From positions 62,001 through 126,000 of the forward strand of contig JABYQQ010000004.1 of NCBI GenBank assembly GCA_022605405.1: DNA of 64,000 bases, written 5' to 3'. This document shows positions 34,160 through 45,467 of the stretch, piece after piece. The stretch comes from Earliella scabrosa. Its lineage: Eukaryota; Basidiomycota; Agaricomycetes; Polyporales; Polyporaceae. Below the pieces are notes generated by a model, which worked only from the letters and a program-made list of their open reading frames with translations, was not told the origin of the DNA and ran no database searches. Numbering within the stretch: the first letter of the stretch is position 1; each line of letters begins with the position of its first letter. A program made the translations under genes and the position numbers.

Positions 34160-36485
34160 ATGGCTCTGATTACAAGATTCCGATCGGGCGCATCGATGGC
34201 AAGCCGATTGACTGTCTACTTGAAGACCGCTTCACACCTGTCTGCCTCATACTACCCAATGTCTCTCATCGCCCACATCGTTACACAGCTTGCTGCTCAT
34301 CCTTCCCTCTATGCCAGCCTCACATTCGAGCAGCTCTCCGCGTTTGTCGATGTCATCAATCGCTTCATCCCACTCATTCTGCTTGCCGCTTCTCGGAAGA
34401 CAATCGGTTTACCTCCGATCCCTCCAAATGTATTCGATTTGCTCGTTCTTCAGATACAGCTTCCTCCCGAGCACATCAGGTCATTGTGGTTGGCATTGGG
34501 GCCAACAATTCTGCAAGATAGGACCCTCAATCCTTTGCCATCAGACATCGACTATTCACTAGCTAAGCACGACTGTGATCCGCCCCTCGGTAAGCAGCTA
34601 CCAGTGTTGCGAAGCACAACTCACCGGCTTTTGAAGGTGTCGAGGTCATCGTTCCACCTGTACAGGTCTGTTGCACGGAAGGCTGTCGAGATGTTGGGAA
34701 ACCTCTCGGGAGATATCAAAATGGTTATCTCGCCACGCTGTACACCCGTCAACGTGGTACACTACCTGTTCGCATTATCAGCCTGTGGTGTAGAGGTTGG
34801 CTTGAAGTTCTCCTCTCACTTCTTATCTCCACTTGCTGACGTCAACATCCTGCAGGATGCCATACGACATATCGCCCAGACTACTACGTTCACAATGCAA
34901 GCTCGCCCACTGCCCAGCGCATCTATTACGGAGGGATGCCGCGTTATATCGAAGTCAGCGAGTCCTCCTTTGTAGAGGAGCGATTGGTTCTGCTTTTCCG
35001 ATCCCAGATGGCGTTTGCGCAGTACGTTCCGATGATTGCTCTTCATATACATTTACTGACAGTAACATGCAGCGCGTCAGGCGAGGTTGTAGCGCGTATC
35101 TACAACCTTGGAATATCTGACATACCCGACGCTCGTCCGCTCTCTGTCGACACTGTGTGGAATGCCTTCTATCTCCATTCACTCCTCCTTGATGCTACCC
35201 GACGCGGCGCAACACTACAGCTACCTCATGGAGGGTCGCATTCAGACCGCTTCATGGCTGCACTCGACGAACGAAACATCCGGATGGCCAAGTGTGGACA
35301 GCCCCAGTGGGCGCATGCCTGCGACGAGTGCGAGAAGGTGTTTCAGGACGAGAACACTGGGCAGTGGTGTGCGTAGTTTGATTGCCTCATGTCGCTCATA
35401 TACTAACTGTTGAACAGACCGTCTCACCGCGTGCGTGATGGATGGCGTGACAGTCGGCCATCCCCGATGCAACGTAGCGCTATGCACCAATCGCCTCGAA
35501 TCCCCGCGCAACAGGTTCTGTCGGTCTCATGTGCAGGAGAACGATGTATGCGCGGTTGATGGGTGCACGCTGGCCGCTTGTGATGGCAAACGCACATGTC
35601 GTACGGCTCCCCACCGTGCATTCGAACTTGAGTGCCGGGAAAAAGGCACGGCCATTTTCAAGCTGAAGCGACGTCTTGACAATCGCACGGCTGCTTCACT
35701 TATCCGCGGGCTTTCGGACGATGGCATGGTTGACTCAAGTAGCGCCGATCCCCCTGTTGAAGATGTGCTCGAGCTTGCTGGCGTGCTTGATGAAGTGCCG
35801 CTTCCCTCACGCGCCGCGGGTTCTAAAAAGTCACCTCCCGCCGATAATGGTAGTACAAAGATGAAGGCCGCGCTCGGACGCAAGTATACGCACAACGAAC
35901 AGTTGATGTTCCGCTGTTGTGGTGTCATCATCGGTTGTGCCACGTTCTACGAGGCCGAATCGGTGTCCAATGCACGCGTATGATCCCAACCTATCCAGTT
36001 GCTCAGGATATAGGTTTACTGATGAGCCTTTGCAGCAATTCATCAACGGGACCTTTCCTGCCGAGTTTCCTCGCGCGTTGCCTTCGTTTCTCTTCTTCGA
36101 TAACAACTGTCTCCTGCTGAAGCATCTGCGGGCCGTTGGAGATAAGCGACTCATGGAGATCGGGCTTCCGGTCGATGTGTTTCACGCTATACGCAAACAC
36201 AAGGACAGCGACGGATTCTGTCAGCTCAATTGCAATCCGGCAGGGTTTTGCGAGTTATACACAGCGGACAATGAGTGGATTTTCAACTCGTCGGCCGCAG
36301 AGCAGGGCAATGTCTGGTTTGGAAAGTTCCTGCCAGTCGTACGAGAGATGGGCGAAGTTCATTATAATTTCTTTCTTGACGAGATGATACTGATCCACAA
36401 TGAGTGGCGGGTCAGTGTGTTGAACAAGCGGGGGCTCCGACCGCGCCTGGTTCCTCAGGAGGAGCTGGCGTTACCGCGGTTGTAG
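34160..36485 (+). CDS. KDZ-associated CxC5/CxC6 cysteine-cluster protein
   Basis: Protein of the kind found with KDZ (Kyakuja-Dileera-Zisupton) transposons in Agaricomycetes; its work is unknown, presumably binding DNA or another zinc-dependent partner. Five exons (34160-34787, 34856-35021, 35073-35368, 35418-35977, 36036-36485) join in frame to 699 residues. The first ~210 residues include the CxC5-like part (FIPLILLAASRKTIGLPPIP, LPPEHIRSLWLALGP). Then come TTYRPDYYVHNASSPTAQRI with ARIYNLGISD, and the CxC6-like cysteine cluster VMDGVTVGHPRCNVALC, NRFCRSHVQENDVCAVDGCT, KRTCRTAPHRAFE. The C-terminal half holds SFLFFDNNCLLLKHL, LPVDVFHAIRKHKDSDGFCQ and EVHYNFFLDEMI. These blocks look like a degenerate RNase H-fold core. 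A second ATG at 34196 is possible. It converges on the H3-tail gene, 140 bp from stop to stop. Confidence 0.88.
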
Positions 36486-36625
36486 GGATGACTTCATGTA
36501 CTTACAATGCCGCTGTTGTACTTTACTATAGGCTCTCTACTGCAACCATTCGAAGCGAGACAAGAGTGATGGTATTAGACGTGTACTACATGAACAAGAC
36601 TGTTTGTCAGCCAGTCTGTCGTGCT

Positions 36626-38516
36626 CTAATGCGCCAACTGCTGGACAACCCATGTTCCTCCTTCTCCGCTTCTGATAGGCTGCCATTCCGGTAGCTTCTC
36701 ATATTCCCGACGGAAGCTACAGCCCTGGCCAATGCACTTTGCCACAATCATGCTCTTTTGGCCCTGCTTCACCCTCAACGAACCTAGGGCGCTGCAAGTC
36801 GGGCATTGCATAGGGACCTCTTCACCCCAAGGTCGCAGCGTGGGGTGGGTCCATCGAAATAGCTCGGGAACCAGCGGTCCCTGGATGAGGTCACCGCTTC
36901 CTGGTGGGTGTAGGCGTGCATGCCTTCGCATCACCAGAACCGAGGTGTGACGAGCAAGATAAATATCGCTCGCCAGCATCTCACCGATGTGCTCACGGTC
37001 CGGAACCACACCCTCGATGAAGACCTTGTTCACGTACGCAAGCCAGAACTGATTGCTCAGCGCAGCCTGCACGGCCTCTGCGCCGAATGCAATCACATAC
37101 GTTGCATGCATCCTACAAGTAACAAGGTAATGTTAGCCGGATATCTCACTATGCGTCAGGAACCTACTTCTCGGCCCGTTTTTGTATGATCTGGACCTGG
37201 TCCGAATGCGCTACAAGGGCCCCACAGCAGAGGAGGGCGACCGTGACATTCATTCTGATCCCAGCTTGCTCTAAACGTTGCGAAACCAGCGCATCCCACC
37301 ACTATGTACCACGTATGTCAACCTACTGAACGGACACTGTCAACGTGACATACCTGATCCAGCGTCTCTGACGCGGCGCCGTCTGCCCAGAAAAGATCAC
37401 CTGATTCTTCTTCAGAGTGAGTGTAAATGAAGAAGAGCAGTCGACCTGTCTGGAAGCTGCATGCACAACATCAGTCATTCTTCACTCTCGTCAGAGACCA
37501 ACTGAACGTACCGGTCGAGTACGGAGAGCTTGCGCTCCAAGGCAGCGAGGTGGACGTCGACGTCGTCCAGAGACGTCACATTGTACGGCACATCAATGTA
37601 CACTAAATTTGCTCGCGCGTCGCCGGGAAAGTACGCCTCCATAGCAGCATGCACAACACGGGCAGGCGTCCCCGCCTCGGGGAGAGATGCGAGCCGAAGT
37701 TGAACGATGATGATCGGCTCTGTATTGCATCGCGCGTGCAGAGGGCGACGACATGCCACACGGAGCTTGAGTGGATGGTCCAGGTACGGGACGCGCTGGA
37801 TGCCGTCTCGTCGGTAGAGCCCCTGGAGCAGTACTGTCAATAGGTGCGGCGTACATGATGCCCGAGATGGCTGACCATATATGGCGCTCGCTCGTCACGC
37901 CCCCTCTCCTTCATGCTGTGACAGGAGGGGCAGATGTATTCCAGACCTGTAAGGTCGTCTTCTGTGGGAATTCCCACTAGATGCTTGCGGCAGATCACCC
38001 GCAGGCAATTGTCGCAGCCCAGGGACCCGCCGCCGTTCTGACAGAGATAGCAAAACTGTCAAGCAAAAGTGATCAGTCACAGGCGTGTGGGCCATCTCTG
38101 AGACTGAACTCACAACATCTCTACCATCAGGCACATTCTTAGCGCTGCGAGAACGCGTGTTCTTTGTAGTCTGAGTGGGTGAGACATGTTCGCCGCGTGT
38201 CCGCGCCGCTCCGCGCGTGGTGACGGATGCTACATGGTGATATTAGTACCACATTGGCGGTGAGAGCTATGATGGTACTTACGAGAAGTGCCTAACACAG
38301 CCGCCTTTGCAGAACGACGTGTTGTTGTCTTGTGTCTGCGAATGGGCGCAGTCAAATTGGATCCATCGGGGGACCCATCAGTCGACCGGGGCTCTGTTTG
38401 TGGACATGACAGATTAGTAGACATTTCCGAAGACGTTCATGTGGTCACCTACGTAGGGATATACGAGGCGCAGCTTCCCCTGTGCTTCTCTTGGCGGTCT
38501 GCTTTGTTCGCGCCAT
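36626..38516 (-). CDS. Histone H3-tail-mimic protein with PHD-like finger and zinc ribbon
   Basis: Eight exons (38516-38453, 38393-38283, 38229-38114, 38055-37876, 37822-37512, 37456-37354, 37301-37168, 37112-36626), all GT-AG and phase-consistent, give 501 residues. Residues 1-18 read MARTKQTAKRSTGEAAPR. Canonical H3 starts MARTKQTARKSTGGKAPR, so R2, T3, K4, Q5, S10, T11 and R17 are kept, while R8/K9 are swapped and K14 is lost. Residues 22-97 are basic and disordered. Residues 98-145 form a PHD-like finger: CYLCQNGGGSLGCDNC, LRVICRKHL, YICPSCH. A segment with LLFFIYTHSEEESGDLFWAD, then VTVALLCCGALVAHSD, suggests a caspase/CHAT-like fold with a His-Cys pair (weak). The end carries RWTHPTLRPWGEEVPMQCPTC and a second CX4C pair, a zinc ribbon. 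The start is fixed by the H3 match and by splicing. It lies among transposon genes, convergent with the CxC5/CxC6 gene. No enzyme activity is shown; chromatin interference is inference. Confidence 0.85.
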
Positions 38517-39720
38517 CTTCTACGCCCTTGCGTGTATCACAGCAGGGCTGTTAAGTACTTTGCTGGCAGATCGCATGCGCTCGAGTGTATGTTTGTTTGT
38601 ACATATTTGCACACTTACTGGATTCGGCTTCACGTACGCTCAGCCTCTCGTCCTCTGTCATTTCATTCCTATCTACGTACTGTCTCAATCTTCTTGACTC
38701 TTAACTTTGACGCCAATGTATGACGTCTATGTCTGCTGGAGCCTGAGTGATGCACTAGAAAGTCACCTGTCCGTGACAAACTGCTACAAAAATACACAGA
38801 TGCGCAGGCGAATGCCTACACAAACTGCGAAGCACATCGAATGATGTTCGAGAACAAACGAGCTGACTGCTCATCGGGACGTCACAATGGAGAAATCCAA
38901 TGTGAACATCTCGAGATGCCGAAAGGCACAGTGAAGAAATGGGAAAGCAAGGTAAATGCCCCAGCTGTCCTGTCGTGGATAAGAATTCATCTCACGAACA
39001 GGGCAGCACACCGAATGGTGCATATGAACAACGGGCTCCGAAGAAATAGGCCCAGCGCAAGCGGTCATGCCAGAGAAGTCCGACACGAACCTGTCACGTT
39101 GCCGAATGGCATAGAGAAAGAAGGGTTCTAAATCCACTGTAACGTGGATTTCTACTCTAAACTAACCTCTATCTGGCAGCACCTATGGATCACACGTAAA
39201 GGAACACAAGAAGGAGGGACGAACAAAGTACCATAAATATGATGAGGTGGCAGTTGAGCTTGGCAATGATGTAAGCTGGCGCCTGCCAAGACTCACGCCC
39301 AGCATACCGGACCGACCGGTGTTCTACGAGTCAACCGGACTGTCTTGCATGTCAACCTTACCGGTGTTGGATAGAGTCAGTCTGACCAGCTCATCTGGTT
39401 GAATCGGTCAGTCTCATTTGACCGGCCGAACCAGTGCTGCCGGTTTCCTTTGGCTGGTTTGACTGGTTGGTCGCTCACTTGAACCGGTTCGACCGGTCTG
39501 ATTTGACCGGTCAGTGCAGAACACTGGCTACCATACGAACAAATGTGTTGCAATCTTGACGAGAAGAACTTGCTCATGGATATTGTGACATGGACATAAG
39601 GCATGATATTGCATGTGTATCATAGGTATACATAGTTGGCATAGAGTAAGTAGCATAGACGTTCTACTGGGCATACAGGAAGATAATATCCAACCGCAAT
39701 GTCCAAACGCACCGAGTCCC
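38517..39720. other. Spacer with an ACCGGT-rich repeat
   Basis: No gene supported. An open frame at 38841-39131 has no recognisable similarity and contains a weak internal repeat. 39311-39530 is crowded with ACCGGT/GACCGG motifs and its ends are roughly inverted (CCGGTGTTCTACGAG against CCAGTGTTCTGCACTG reversed). This suggests an old MITE related in style to the one at 44.4 kb. Confidence 0.45.
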
Positions 39721-42611
39721 TCACATCGCGTCCTTCTCGATGCGCGTCGCGAGACGATTGACACCCATTGTCTTGCCAGCCTCACGCAGACCGTTCAAGA
39801 CTCCAGCGATGACGGGGTTGTGACGTTCCTGGCTGACGTACTTGTAGCACCTCTGACAATTTTGCACCCAATCGTCCGAGTGATACAGGAATGCACCGAC
39901 GACGACCGACGACATCTTGTACTTCTTCTCGGGCCAGGGGGACTTGACCTCCATGAGCGCGCCGACGACACCACACCACTCGATGAGGACGTCGATGGTA
40001 CGGCTGCCGTTGTCCTTGGGATCGGCGGCGGCGTCGCGGATGTCGTGGACGACAGGCGATTCATCCCAGAAAGTACTCTCGAGATGATCGAGGAGCTCCT
40101 TCTGAACAGGAGTGAGCGTGTTGCGGCACTGCTTTGCAAGTGCGATGCGGCGCTGTTCTCGTTCGTTGACTGCGCGGAAGGGGGCGGGCGGAGGAGGGGG
40201 GGGATCGTCAGCCATAGTCTCGTCATCTGAGGCCACCGGTATATCGTCGTCATCTTCATCGTCATCGCGGAGCGCCTTCTCCTTGCCCTTCAACTGAGAT
40301 GTCTGGTTGAGCTTGAGGGCGTACGGTACCTGCTTTTCTGATGGCAGGCCCAGCGTCCTGGAGCTTCCGGCGACAGCGTTGGAGCTCGGAAGGGGTCGAG
40401 CGGCCACCGCCAACTTGCCTCGCCCAAGAGCTTTCGCAGTCGCAGGCCAAGGATTTGCCGGACCAGCAGCTGGGGAGTCGGAGGTGCGACGAGGAGCATG
40501 TGGTGCATGACGGGGATGAGAGGAGTTCGCCAGGTAAGCCGGGTCGGGCACGAGTTGAGTGTGGGATGGTTGAGAGGCAGCTGGAGCAGCATGCGTGGGG
40601 AGAGCTCGGTTCGAGGGCGCGTGGGTGACTTGGCTCGAACGCAGATGATCGACAGCGGGTGGTTCATCGATGGTTAGTGCCCCCGCAGGTTGTGATGGAT
40701 GATTAGCTTCGGAGGTAGGCACTCCAGCGTTGAGCTGCACTATAGTCCAGCCCTGACGGTTGAATGCGTCGAGAGCTTCTTGAAGTGTGAGCTTGTGCCT
40801 GCTTGAGCCCGGCTCGAGCTCAAAGAGAGCATCGAGAGAGGCGGGGCGAGGACGCTTGGCGGGGATGGAGATAGCCTAGTAGAGTAGCGTCAGGGGTGAC
40901 TTAACACTGGATATGACATGGGGCTTACCGGTATGATCACGAAGTCGAATGCGAAGAAGGCATTCGGGAATGTCCGTGGTCGCTCAGCAGGGGCTAGAAT
41001 CCGTAACTCGACCAGCGATGTGTTCGGATCGAGGTACAGACCCCCGCCAGAGTCCATGGCAGCGATATCGTGCAAGCGAACCCGACGCTCGACCTCCAGA
41101 TTCACGCTGATGTGTAGATTACCTATTGGAGGGCTCAGATCAGTCGACAGCTCTCCACCGTAGAGATGTCAAAACCAACCTTCGCGTAGAAGCGACGATG
41201 CCGCCAATGCACGGGCAAGAGAGTCCGAGCGTGCAGTAAACATCTGCGACTGACAGTAAAAGCGCATCCCCACGTTTTCGAGGGCGGTGACAACTTCACG
41301 TTCGCGAACGATCCCTGCGGCATCGGGGCGGAGATCACGCCCTGTGGCAAGAATGCTGGCAGTACTGTGAAGCACCCCGTTACCAGGCCAGCGGTGACCT
41401 TTGCCTACGAAAAGCTTTGGCATCACCTGCGAGCAAACTCAGTCTGGGCTAGTCCTGCGAGGCGTGGAAATGGACGTACCTCGGAACGTTTCACGGATGT
41501 ATACGTCTGATACTCACGCATGGAGTTGTCAGAGTGGAGCTCCCAGAGATCGTCATTTTCGTCGCTGTCCGTCACCTCAGTGGATACGTCGGAAGACTGA
41601 GGAGGTATATAATTATCGTCCACCTGTGGTTAAGTTAGACTCTGGTGACCCAAGCATGCAACAACACGCGAACTCACAAAACCCGCTGCATTCAGCACGC
41701 CCCAGATGAGCTTCTCACGGGCAATAGCAGCTGGTTTCTGCCACAACGATCAGAACCAAAGGGTGTGTCATGTATGCAACAACGTACCTCTGAAGGTTCA
41801 GAGACGCAGGTAGGAGCCGCGTGATCAGCAGACAGGTGAGCCGAGCCTTCAGCGCCTGCGTCACCGAGCTCTGGGGGGACTTCCCGTCTCTTGCCTTTGT
41901 CGATGGGTTGGACAGACGCCTGAGGGAGCGGGAGAGAGTTCTGAGAATCTGCGGTTACAGTGGTGATGGGAACTGTCTGTATGAGGCCGGCAGCAGAGGA
42001 TTCCAGGACGCGAGACGTGCTGTCGTGAGCTGCGCTGAGTTGGCTGACTGGGGCTGGCAGTAACTGTGACGGGGGAAGAGGCTGGCCGACGTCCGCAGTA
42101 ACGGAGTCCTCATTGACGACTGCAGTCGGGTGGGTCGCAGGGAATGTAACGCCGACAGGCTGATCGCGTGTGACCTCCTCTCCGTCAGATGGCAGAGTCG
42201 TGAGTGAGTCGCTGTCATGGAGCGTCAGACCTTCGTTGTTGGGAGGTGGAGCGTTTTGAGTGGGAGGGGCGTTTGCTGCCGGGGGAGGGTTAGGCTCATC
42301 TTCGCCATCGGCATCGAGCTGAACGCTCGCAGTCAGTCGAATGGGCCATGGACCGGCGTTGGGAGCAAACAACTCACATCGTCTGGCATGGTACCAAGTC
42401 CATTGGTGATACACTCAAAGATCGCACGATCGGTGCCCCAGAACTGCTCGTCGACACCTTCGGGAGGCACTGCCGGCGGTAACCACCCATCTTCGGCCAC
42501 ACGACAGGCACCGCCCCAAAACCGGTCGCCAGAAATGTTCGGGAAAATCTCCACTGAGGCGACCTGACTTGATCTTTTGAGCATGATTATCGTTATCTGG
42601 AGAGGTAGCAT
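39721..42611 (-). CDS. Lineage-type protein of unknown function, ~850 residues
   Basis: I do not recognise a domain. Seven exons join in frame with GT-AG introns. Exon 1 has FWGGACRVAEDGWLPPAVPP; a Pro/Ser-rich exon of about 175 residues follows. Next come KPAAIAREKLIWGVLNAAGF, VDDNYIPPQSSDVSTEVTDS, then VMPKLFVGKGHRWPGNGVLH to ALAASSLLREG, and NLHISVNLEVERRVRLHDIA to AFFAFDFVIIP. The long last exon has an NLS-like PAKRPRPASL, an acidic run (RDDDEDDDDIPVASDDETMA), a six-proline run and the C-terminal NGSRTIDVLIEWCGVVGALM and DDWVQNCQRCYKYVSQE. Composition suggests a nuclear protein. It follows the gene at 42.98-43.5 kb on the same strand. The first ~70 bp of coding sequence are an inverted copy of that gene's 3' end, so the N-terminus may be newly formed. 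A start at 42584 is an alternative. Confidence 0.6.
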
Positions 42612-42977
42612 TAGCTGGAGCCTTGTCGAGCCTTTAAGTGAGCAAGGAAGGAAGCCTTACAAGTGAACAAAGACTGCGACTGGAAAGGATGGACAAAGGT
42701 AGCCTATCAATGACTCAGAAAGGCCTCCGAGTGAATGTCACCTAATCAGCGCGCAGATATGTCACATTCCGACCATTATGCCACGTTCTGCTGCCCTGGA
42801 TAGGTCACCTCTTCCCGTTCAAACCCCCCGCCACCGAATAGTTCACCTCGAGGGAACATTTCTTTCTATCGGAAATGACACCGAAGTATTCTTCATTTCC
42901 TACTACCGGAAAGTTGAGCTATAGTGTCGGTATAGGTTAGCTGTTACAGCGCCTCATATGCATGGTGAATGTTCAGG

Positions 42978-43501
42978 TCAGGTCGCCTCAGTGGAGATTT
43001 TCCCGAACATTTCTGGCGACCAGTTCTGGGGCGGTGCCCGCCGTGCCATCGGGAGCCACGTGAGGAGGCGATCCCAGTTGGCCGAGATCTCTTCTTCCAT
43101 CAAGCGGTCTACAAGCTTCGCTTTGTTGCCGATAGGGCGAGTACCGAACCAGGCCTTCCATATGAGCTAAGGTGTAAAGCACAGTTAGAAGTGAACCCAG
43201 AATGACCGCATATGGTATAGGACAGTGAAGCCTACCTTTATGCCCTTGTAATCGAATGAGTCACTAATGCGAGCGGTCAGCAAAGGCTATCGAAGTAGAA
43301 GCAATGCCAGACGTACAGATGATCGCGGATGAACTCGTATCGAGCAACGTCTTCGTTCGCCATGACGGTGAGGTTCAAGAATTGAGCAAAGATACGTGAC
43401 AAGAGCAGCTGAGAGGGGATTTTTGGTGGGAGAACTTGACGACCAACCGCAACGATTGTGAGCTTTTCATACTCACCGTGTAGGGACCGCTGTGCTGGCA
43501 C
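42978..43501 (-). CDS. 3' part of an unknown gene
   Basis: Three exons join in frame: about 43501-43320, then DSFDYKGIK (about 43270-43240), then LIWKAWFGTRPIGNKAKLVD to the stop at 42980-42978. The translation has a clear globular character (KIPSQLLLSRIFAQFLNLTV, ANEDVARYEFIRDHL, ISANWDRLLTWLPMARRAPP) but I do not recognise it. More exons upstream are likely; the start shown is only the first ATG of the visible frame. It is in tandem with the 39.7-42.6 kb gene. Confidence 0.5.
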
Positions 43502-44407
43502 ACTTTGTGCAGAACAAGCAGGCAGAAGCTGAACTGAGCTCGCCAGCAGGGACTTTAGGCGCCAGTGGCTGTGTAATCAGAACACAATCTTCGATGAGTC
43601 GGCATTAGACGCTCTACACCTACTAACTTGGCTGTGAACCACATACGGCCAAGTACACTTAACATCTCAATGAGATGGTTCACTCACGCGCCCAGAACAC
43701 TATGCTGGTCATAGTGTAGTATTGCACACATGTCCTATACTTCGCGTGCTGATTCCGAGGCCACTGTTGTGAGTCTCCGAACTTTCCGAGTCGGAAATGG
43801 GGTATGTTCAATGTTCATATGCCGATTTGCGCAAACACCGCAGCCAACATGCGCCGCATGCCTTCAGGCCATGATAGCGACCAAGATCGTACGACCTGAA
43901 TGAGTTCCTGACCATTCACCACACTGTGTACGGGTGCCTCGTACGATAGTATGCTACTCCTGCTCTCAGCTGACTCACTTCGGAGTCCAAGAAGTAATGT
44001 GGCGTCCGCAGAATGTATTTCAACATGTGTTCGAGGGATACATCTTATCTCCGGGGACCGGTGTGCCCTGAACCTCAGTTTCGAGTGTCACTATTGGACA
44101 AATCCAGCTCTTGTACTTTCAACCATCAGAATCAATCTCGAGAGCCCTGGCGCCGTCCACAGCATGAAGGTTCTACATTGCTTGCTGTCTGGCCGCTGAA
44201 GGCTTGAAGATGGCGGGTAATTAGTAGTTATCATCTATTCTGACTTCACACCTCGCGGCCTGTCGGAGGGGTGGCGCATGGGCGCCGCCGGATCTTGCAA
44301 CAAGAACTGCGCCTCAGCCACACCCATCTGCGCAGTTTTGACCCACCCGACTTGCTCATGTGAGTGCCCGACGTGCAAGATGATATCAAACAGCGCGCAG
44401 GCTGATA
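43502..44407. other. No gene seen
   Basis: This stretch has only short frames without similarity. It may hold upstream exons of the unknown gene at 42978-43501. I could not support any feature in it. Confidence 0.4.
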
Positions 44408-44415
44408 ATGATAAC

Positions 44416-45132
44416 TAGTGTTGCAGGGTCCAGTCCTACGACCGGTCGAGAACTGCAAAATGACCTGACCAGAACTGAAAAGAACCGGACCAGAACCGGA
44501 AAATTATCAGTCAAGTTATCAGTTCAGTTCCAGTTATTTTTTTCAGCCGTATATCAGAACCGGTCCATAACCGGTCCCGACCGGTCATGAACCGGTACAA
44601 ATAGTACCCCATATTGTAGCCAATAATTCTACGATTCCAACGGTATATAACACTATATACTTTGAATGAGAATTGAGTGTGCTAGAATCAAAATCAACTT
44701 GCCCATTTTGGGACAGATGGGCTGTCTTTCGGGCTGACAAATGCCAACACACCCAATCTGGTAGCCTAGGCGCCGGGTCTAGCGCCTAAGCGCCCGCGGA
44801 AAACTCCGAAAACAAACCAGCTGTCCCAATATGGGCAAGTTTATTTTGAGCATAGGACGTTCAGTTTTGATCTAAAACATATAGTTATATATACCGTTAG
44901 ATTCCCACGGCTCTGGGCTACGTTTTCAGCAAAAGTTGAAATTTCAGCACAGCCGCTTTTCAACCAGTCAAGGACCGGTCATAACCGAGAACCGGACCGA
45001 GGTTCGGTTCGGTTATGGTAGAACTGAACATTTGGTCCGGTTCTCTCAAATCGGACTGGTCAAGTTCGGTTAAAAGTCCGGTTATCTCCGGAGAGGTCAA
45101 AAAACCGAACTTGACCGGACCCTGCAACACTA
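44416..45132. mobile_element. 717 bp hAT-like MITE
   Basis: The ends are terminal inverted repeats that begin TAGTGTTGCAGGGTCC at both sides, flanked by a perfect 8 bp target duplication ATGATAAC (44408-44415 and 45133-45140). An 8 bp duplication and a start of this kind fit hAT elements. Subterminal regions are dense in ACCGG/CCGGT motifs (GAACCGGACC, CGGTTCGGTT), the usual transposase-binding style of such MITEs. A GACAGATGGGCTGTC palindrome lies in the interior. No coding capacity. Confidence 0.93.
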
Positions 45133-45467
45133 ATGATAACCCGGATCCCGCTCGCCCGTGATTGCGCTTTGGACAACGATCAAACCTTAGACCATGCAAA
45201 TCTGTCGGCTGTTCGACTGTCCCATTCTCAGAAGCCATGAGACACTATCGTGGATGTCCGCATGACAATAGAACACGTAGCGACAGGACAGCGAGTGAGC
45301 TACGACTACCAACTCATAACCAACACGAACCACCTAACATGAACTACCACGACGTGCTCGAGACGAAGGCGCATGTCTGATATGTAGGCTGACGGAACCT
45401 TGTTCTGAGACACAGAAAGGACACAGCAAATGACGGCGAATATCTTGACAACACATAGTAGACCTTT
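45133..45467. other. Spacer, nothing seen
   Basis: Short gap between the hAT-like MITE and the next gene. Apart from the target duplication at its left edge I see no feature. Confidence 0.5.

Noticed and set aside
34160..36485. CxC5/CxC6 gene as frameshifted near 35960
   Set aside because: A GT-AG intron from 35978 to 36035 restores the frame and the family sequence on both sides, so the gene is intact.
38453..38516. H3-like exon as a true histone H3 gene
   Set aside because: Only the first ~20 residues match. The histone fold is absent and the exon splices in frame to a PHD-like zinc-finger protein.
38841..39131. 96-codon open frame as a gene
   Set aside because: No domain, a weak internal repeat and no supporting splice or neighbour context.
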